Positions 16,173 to 18,718 of a DNA stretch of 18,718 nucleotides are shown piece after piece. Within the stretch, counting starts at the first letter, position 1; each line of letters opens with the position of its first letter. The notes beneath the pieces were generated by a model, which did not search any database, was not told the DNA's origin, and worked only from the letters and a program-made list of their open reading frames with translations. The stretch comes from UBA1737 sp964541525 (GTDB taxonomy: Bacteria > Bacillota_I > Bacilli_A > ML615J-28 > CAG-313), in the NCBI GenBank assembly GCA_964541525.1, contig CAZIQF010000033.1:1-18718 (forward strand), in the 5' to 3' direction. Position numbers and translations under genes: made by a program.

Positions 16173-16213
16173 AATTAAATAATAAACAAATTTAAAATAT
16201 TTAGGAGGAAAAT

Positions 16214-18478
16214 ATGCATTCTATTTTAAGAAAATCATTATCATTTATAATGGTTCTATGTTTAACATTTTTTTCACTTGTAGCAGTAGTAAAAGTATCT
16301 GCAGCAGAATACACAGTAAAGTATAATGTAACAGGAAAAACTGCAGTTACTGTAGATGAAGCGTATAATAATCTACCTAGTGGTTCAGGTGCTGATTATA
16401 GTAACGATTATGGATATGCACAAGCAAATCCAGGTCAACTTACTGCTGGTAAGTCAAGCACACTAACACTAACAGGTTATGCTGGGAAAATAATTAAAAG
16501 TATTACTTTATCTGTACGTTCAAATACAAGTAAAGGAGCGGGTTCCCTATCAGTAAAAATTGGTGAAACTGAAGTTTGGACTATCGCTGATAGCAAATTT
16601 AGTGCAGCAGCTTGGAATGGTGGTTGGAGTACTACATATGTAGATAAAACAAAGGATTCAATTGATACTACTGTAGGGGAAGGAGAAAATATCACAATTA
16701 CTATAACAGCTTCTGCTAATTCATTATATTGTCAAAGTTATACAATTGTATATGATGATGATGCATCTGCTGTTGAACCTTCTATTTCACTTAGCACACC
16801 ACAATCTAATGCAAAAGTTGGTGAAAAAGTACAATTAACTGCAACTGCTAAGAATTTTGGAACAGAACCTACTATTTCATATACATCAAGTGATGATAAT
16901 ATTGCAACAGTAGATGCTGATGGTTTAGTTACTGCAGTTGGTATGGGTGAAGCTACAATCACTGCATCAGCTGGAACAGCAACTGCATCTGTTACAATTA
17001 AAGTTTATCCAGATAATGCTAATCCAATTACAGTAGCCGAAGCAATTGCAATTGCTGAAGCTACAGGTACTTCAAATTCACCATATCAATATACCGTTGT
17101 AGGTACAGTATCTAGTATTACAAGCAATTGGAATGGATCAAAAATGAGTTTTAATGTTGATGATGAAACTGGTTCTATCTTAGCATATGGTATTGGTAAA
17201 GAAGTAGCCGTTGATGATAAAGTTCAAATTACAGGTTATTTGGTTAATTATAATAGTAATACTCCAGAATTTGTTTCAGGTTCAACTTGCAAAGGTTACT
17301 ATTCGGTAACATTTACAAATGAAGGCGTAGAATATGATAGCAGAAATGATGTTTTAGAAGGAAGCAAAATTACTGCACCTGTTGCACCTACAAAAGTAGG
17401 ATATACATTCTTAGGTTGGTTAAATGGTACAACTTATTGGGATTTTGAAAATGATGTTGTTACAAGTAACCTTGAACTTGTGGCTGATTGGCAAAATAAT
17501 TTATTAAATGATTTTGTTTCAAAAGTAAATTCAATTCAATCATACATGAAGTTAGCTTATAAGTATACTGTTACTGAATTAGAAGGTAGCCCTATTGATG
17601 AAATTGTAGTAGAAGATACTGGTGCTACTGGTACTAGTTATGTAGACAGTACTTTTAGTAAAAATAACGCTACATATGCTGCTAATAATGCTATGAATAG
17701 CTCAAGCTATATTCAATTACGTTCTTCAGGTAGTACTTCTGGTATTGTTATGACAGCTAATAAAACTAATTCAAAAGTAGTTTCAGTAACAATTAAATGG
17801 GCAAGTGGTACTGCTAGTGGTAGAGTAGTAAATATTTATGGTAGTGCAACTGAATTTACTAATCCTATTAATTTATATGATACAACAAGTAACACAAAAG
17901 AAGATTATGTAAAACTTGGTAGTGCAACTTATGATGGTGGCACTTCAGAAGTAGATGTAGTAACAGTAGATACTTCATTACTTGCTGAATGTTACTATAT
18001 CGGTATTAGATCAAATTCTGGTGCTTTATATTTAGAATCAGTATCTGTTGAATTTGAATCAGCAGCTAGTGTTGTTACATATAGCGATGTTGATTTTAGA
18101 GTTAAATTCGGTGTAGATGCTGAAGTTGCAGAACTTACATCATTATTACCAGATGGTGAAAGTTATACTTATGGTATTCAAGTATCTGATGGTACAAATA
18201 CTAAAGAATATGCTACATTAAATGATGATGAAAGTGTTAAATATGTAGTTATTGGTTTAGGTGATGTTTTAAATTATTCTGATAGATTAACTACAGTATT
18301 TACTGTTAAAGCATATGTTGATTATAATGGTGAAAGATATTATTCATCTAGTAAATCATATTCAGTGGCAAGCATAGTAGCAGCTTATAAAGCAAGTTCA
18401 GGTTTAAGCGAAGCACAATTAGCTGTTATTAATGACTTATATGCAATCTTAGAATCACTAGGATGTTATGCAGAGTAA
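16214..18478 (+). CDS. Large secreted multidomain surface protein
   Basis: 754 residues. A Sec signal peptide (1 to about 30, cleavage near VSA-A) precedes the mature chain. Domains in order: a beta-sandwich at ~31-186; a BIG2 bacterial Ig-like domain at 188-265 (TSSDDNIATVDADGLVTAVGMGEATITAS); an OB-like domain at ~271-355 (ITVAEAIAIAE...VVGTVSSI...FNVDDETGSILAYG), of a type I associate with secreted nucleases and phosphoesterases; a Listeria-Bacteroides (Flg_new/InlB B) repeat at ~365-428 (GYTFLGW from 396); a second beta-sandwich at ~450-620 similar to the first (KVVSVTIKW against KIIKSITLSV; LYLESVSVEFE against LYCQSYTIVYD); and a C-terminal module at ~622-754. No LPXTG, lipobox or membrane anchor, and no catalytic motif recognised. 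TAGGAGG ribosome binding site. Codon use looks richer in GGT, GCT and ACT than its neighbours. Likely adhesion or ligand binding; function unproven. Confidence 0.8.
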   Translation: MHSILRKSLSFIMVLCLTFFSLVAVVKVSAAEYTVKYNVTGKTAVTVDEAYNNLPSGSGADYSNDYGYAQANPGQLTAGKSSTLTLTGYAGKIIKSITLSVRSNTSKGAGSLSVKIGETEVWTIADSKFSAAAWNGGWSTTYVDKTKDSIDTTVGEGENITITITASANSLYCQSYTIVYDDDASAVEPSISLSTPQSNAKVGEKVQLTATAKNFGTEPTISYTSSDDNIATVDADGLVTAVGMGEATITASAGTATASVTIKVYPDNANPITVAEAIAIAEATGTSNSPYQYTVVGTVSSITSNWNGSKMSFNVDDETGSILAYGIGKEVAVDDKVQITGYLVNYNSNTPEFVSGSTCKGYYSVTFTNEGVEYDSRNDVLEGSKITAPVAPTKVGYTFLGWLNGTTYWDFENDVVTSNLELVADWQNNLLNDFVSKVNSIQSYMKLAYKYTVTELEGSPIDEIVVEDTGATGTSYVDSTFSKNNATYAANNAMNSSSYIQLRSSGSTSGIVMTANKTNSKVVSVTIKWASGTASGRVVNIYGSATEFTNPINLYDTTSNTKEDYVKLGSATYDGGTSEVDVVTVDTSLLAECYYIGIRSNSGALYLESVSVEFESAASVVTYSDVDFRVKFGVDAEVAELTSLLPDGESYTYGIQVSDGTNTKEYATLNDDESVKYVVIGLGDVLNYSDRLTTVFTVKAYVDYNGERYYSSSKSYSVASIVAAYKASSGLSEAQLAVINDLYAILESLGCYAE

Positions 18479-18494
18479 TAGGAGGGAAATAATT

Positions 18495-18623
18495 ATGAAA
18501 GAATATACAACACCCGAAATTGAAATTGTTGAATTTTATTTAGAAGATATTACTACTGCTAATGTATCATTTACTGATGGTAGTGGAATCTTTGAAAATG
18601 ATCCAGATGATTACTGGTGGTAA
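18495..18623 (+). CDS. Small peptide, 42 residues, acidic with Trp-Trp end
   Basis: ATG at 18495 preceded by GGAGGG at an 8-base distance, stop TAA. The peptide starts MKEYTTPEIEIVEF, continues LEDITTANVSFTDGSG and ends ENDPDDYWW. Strongly acidic, no membrane segment or signal peptide. The N-terminal Tyr-x-x-Pro-Glu-Ile pattern, the EDI-Thr-Thr turn and the Gly/Asp-rich C-terminus recall small uncharacterised peptides found in gut Bacillota that are sometimes discussed as RiPP-like precursors. That comparison is from memory and unverified. It lies 16 bases after the 754-residue gene and is followed by a hairpin, so it is probably the last gene of the riboswitch operon. No modifying enzyme is visible in the window. 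Confidence 0.65.
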   Translation: MKEYTTPEIEIVEFYLEDITTANVSFTDGSGIFENDPDDYWW

Positions 18624-18636
18624 TTATTAGAAAAAG

Positions 18637-18663
18637 GGTATTAGTAATGAACTTACTAATACC
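18637..18663 (+). terminator. Hairpin at the end of the riboswitch operon, possible terminator
   Basis: An 11-bp perfect stem, GGTATTAGTAA (18637-18647) with TTACTAATACC (18653-18663), loop TGAAC. No T-run follows directly, so intrinsic termination is uncertain. It may be an RNA-stabilising 3' end or part of the adjoining repeat. Confidence 0.5.
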
Positions 18664-18706
18664 GGTTCTGTAAAATCTTTTGAGATTTTGAGATAAAATA
18701 AGAACC
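18664..18706. repeat. Right copy of the window-end inverted repeat, itself palindromic
   Basis: Bases 18671-18694 are the exact reverse complement of 25-48. Outer arms GGTTCT (18664-18669) and AGAACC (18701-18706) pair, enclosing the AAAATCT-TTTG-AGATTTT palindrome. Same element family as the left end. Confidence 0.7.
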
Positions 18707-18718
18707 TATCTTAAAAGA

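Noticed and set aside
16477..16962. Two minus-strand open frames inside the secreted protein gene
   Set aside because: Shadow frames opposite Thr/Ser/Val-rich coding sequence; no start signals.

Overview
The window is very AT-rich DNA from a low-GC member of the Bacillota/Mollicutes side of the tree. Every Trp codon I checked is TGG and no gene is interrupted by TGA, so the standard bacterial code (table 11) fits better than the Mycoplasma code. A D-Ala-D-Ala ligase, a Mur ligase, FtsH, TilS and RqcP together suggest an uncultured Acholeplasma/Izemoplasma/RF39-like or Erysipelotrichia-like bacterium. The sequence alone cannot settle the lineage.

Layout: (1) 1-341 is non-coding, with a short repeat at the left edge and a terminator facing the first gene. 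(2) 342-980, minus strand, encodes an Fe/Mn superoxide dismutase-like protein. (3) 1062-4468 is a tight plus-strand operon: an alpha/beta hydrolase, a membrane-anchored MurF-like ligase and a D-Ala-D-Ala ligase, i.e. a cell-wall module. (4) 4469-4882 is non-coding, with a possible structured RNA, a clear terminator and the tilS promoter. (5) 4883-8566 is a housekeeping block, tilS-ftsH-rqcP, closed by a terminator whose stem begins inside rqcP. (6) 8654-11666 is a promoter plus two surface-polysaccharide-type genes: a membrane NDP-sugar 4,6-dehydratase and a stand-alone nucleotidyltransferase. (7) 11908-15075 pairs a single-pass surface protein carrying Fn3-like repeats with an MscS channel. 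(8) 15163-15720 is maf.

(9) 15721-18718 is the most unusual part. A promoter leads into a well-formed guanine-class purine riboswitch with a complete transcription-attenuation platform. The genes behind it are not purine genes. They are a short acidic lipoprotein, a 754-residue secreted multidomain protein (beta-sandwich, BIG2, OB-like, Listeria-Bacteroides-type repeat) and a 42-residue peptide gene. No terminator is visible between these three genes, so they probably form one guanine-responsive surface/secreted operon. A role in nucleic-acid or nucleobase scavenging is a reasonable guess, but no catalytic domain was found.

The two ends of the window carry inverted copies of an identical 24-base palindromic repeat, which suggests a dispersed intergenic element, possibly one at which an assembly broke. 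Most plus-strand promoters I could find have an extended -10 (TGnTATAAT) and a poor -35.
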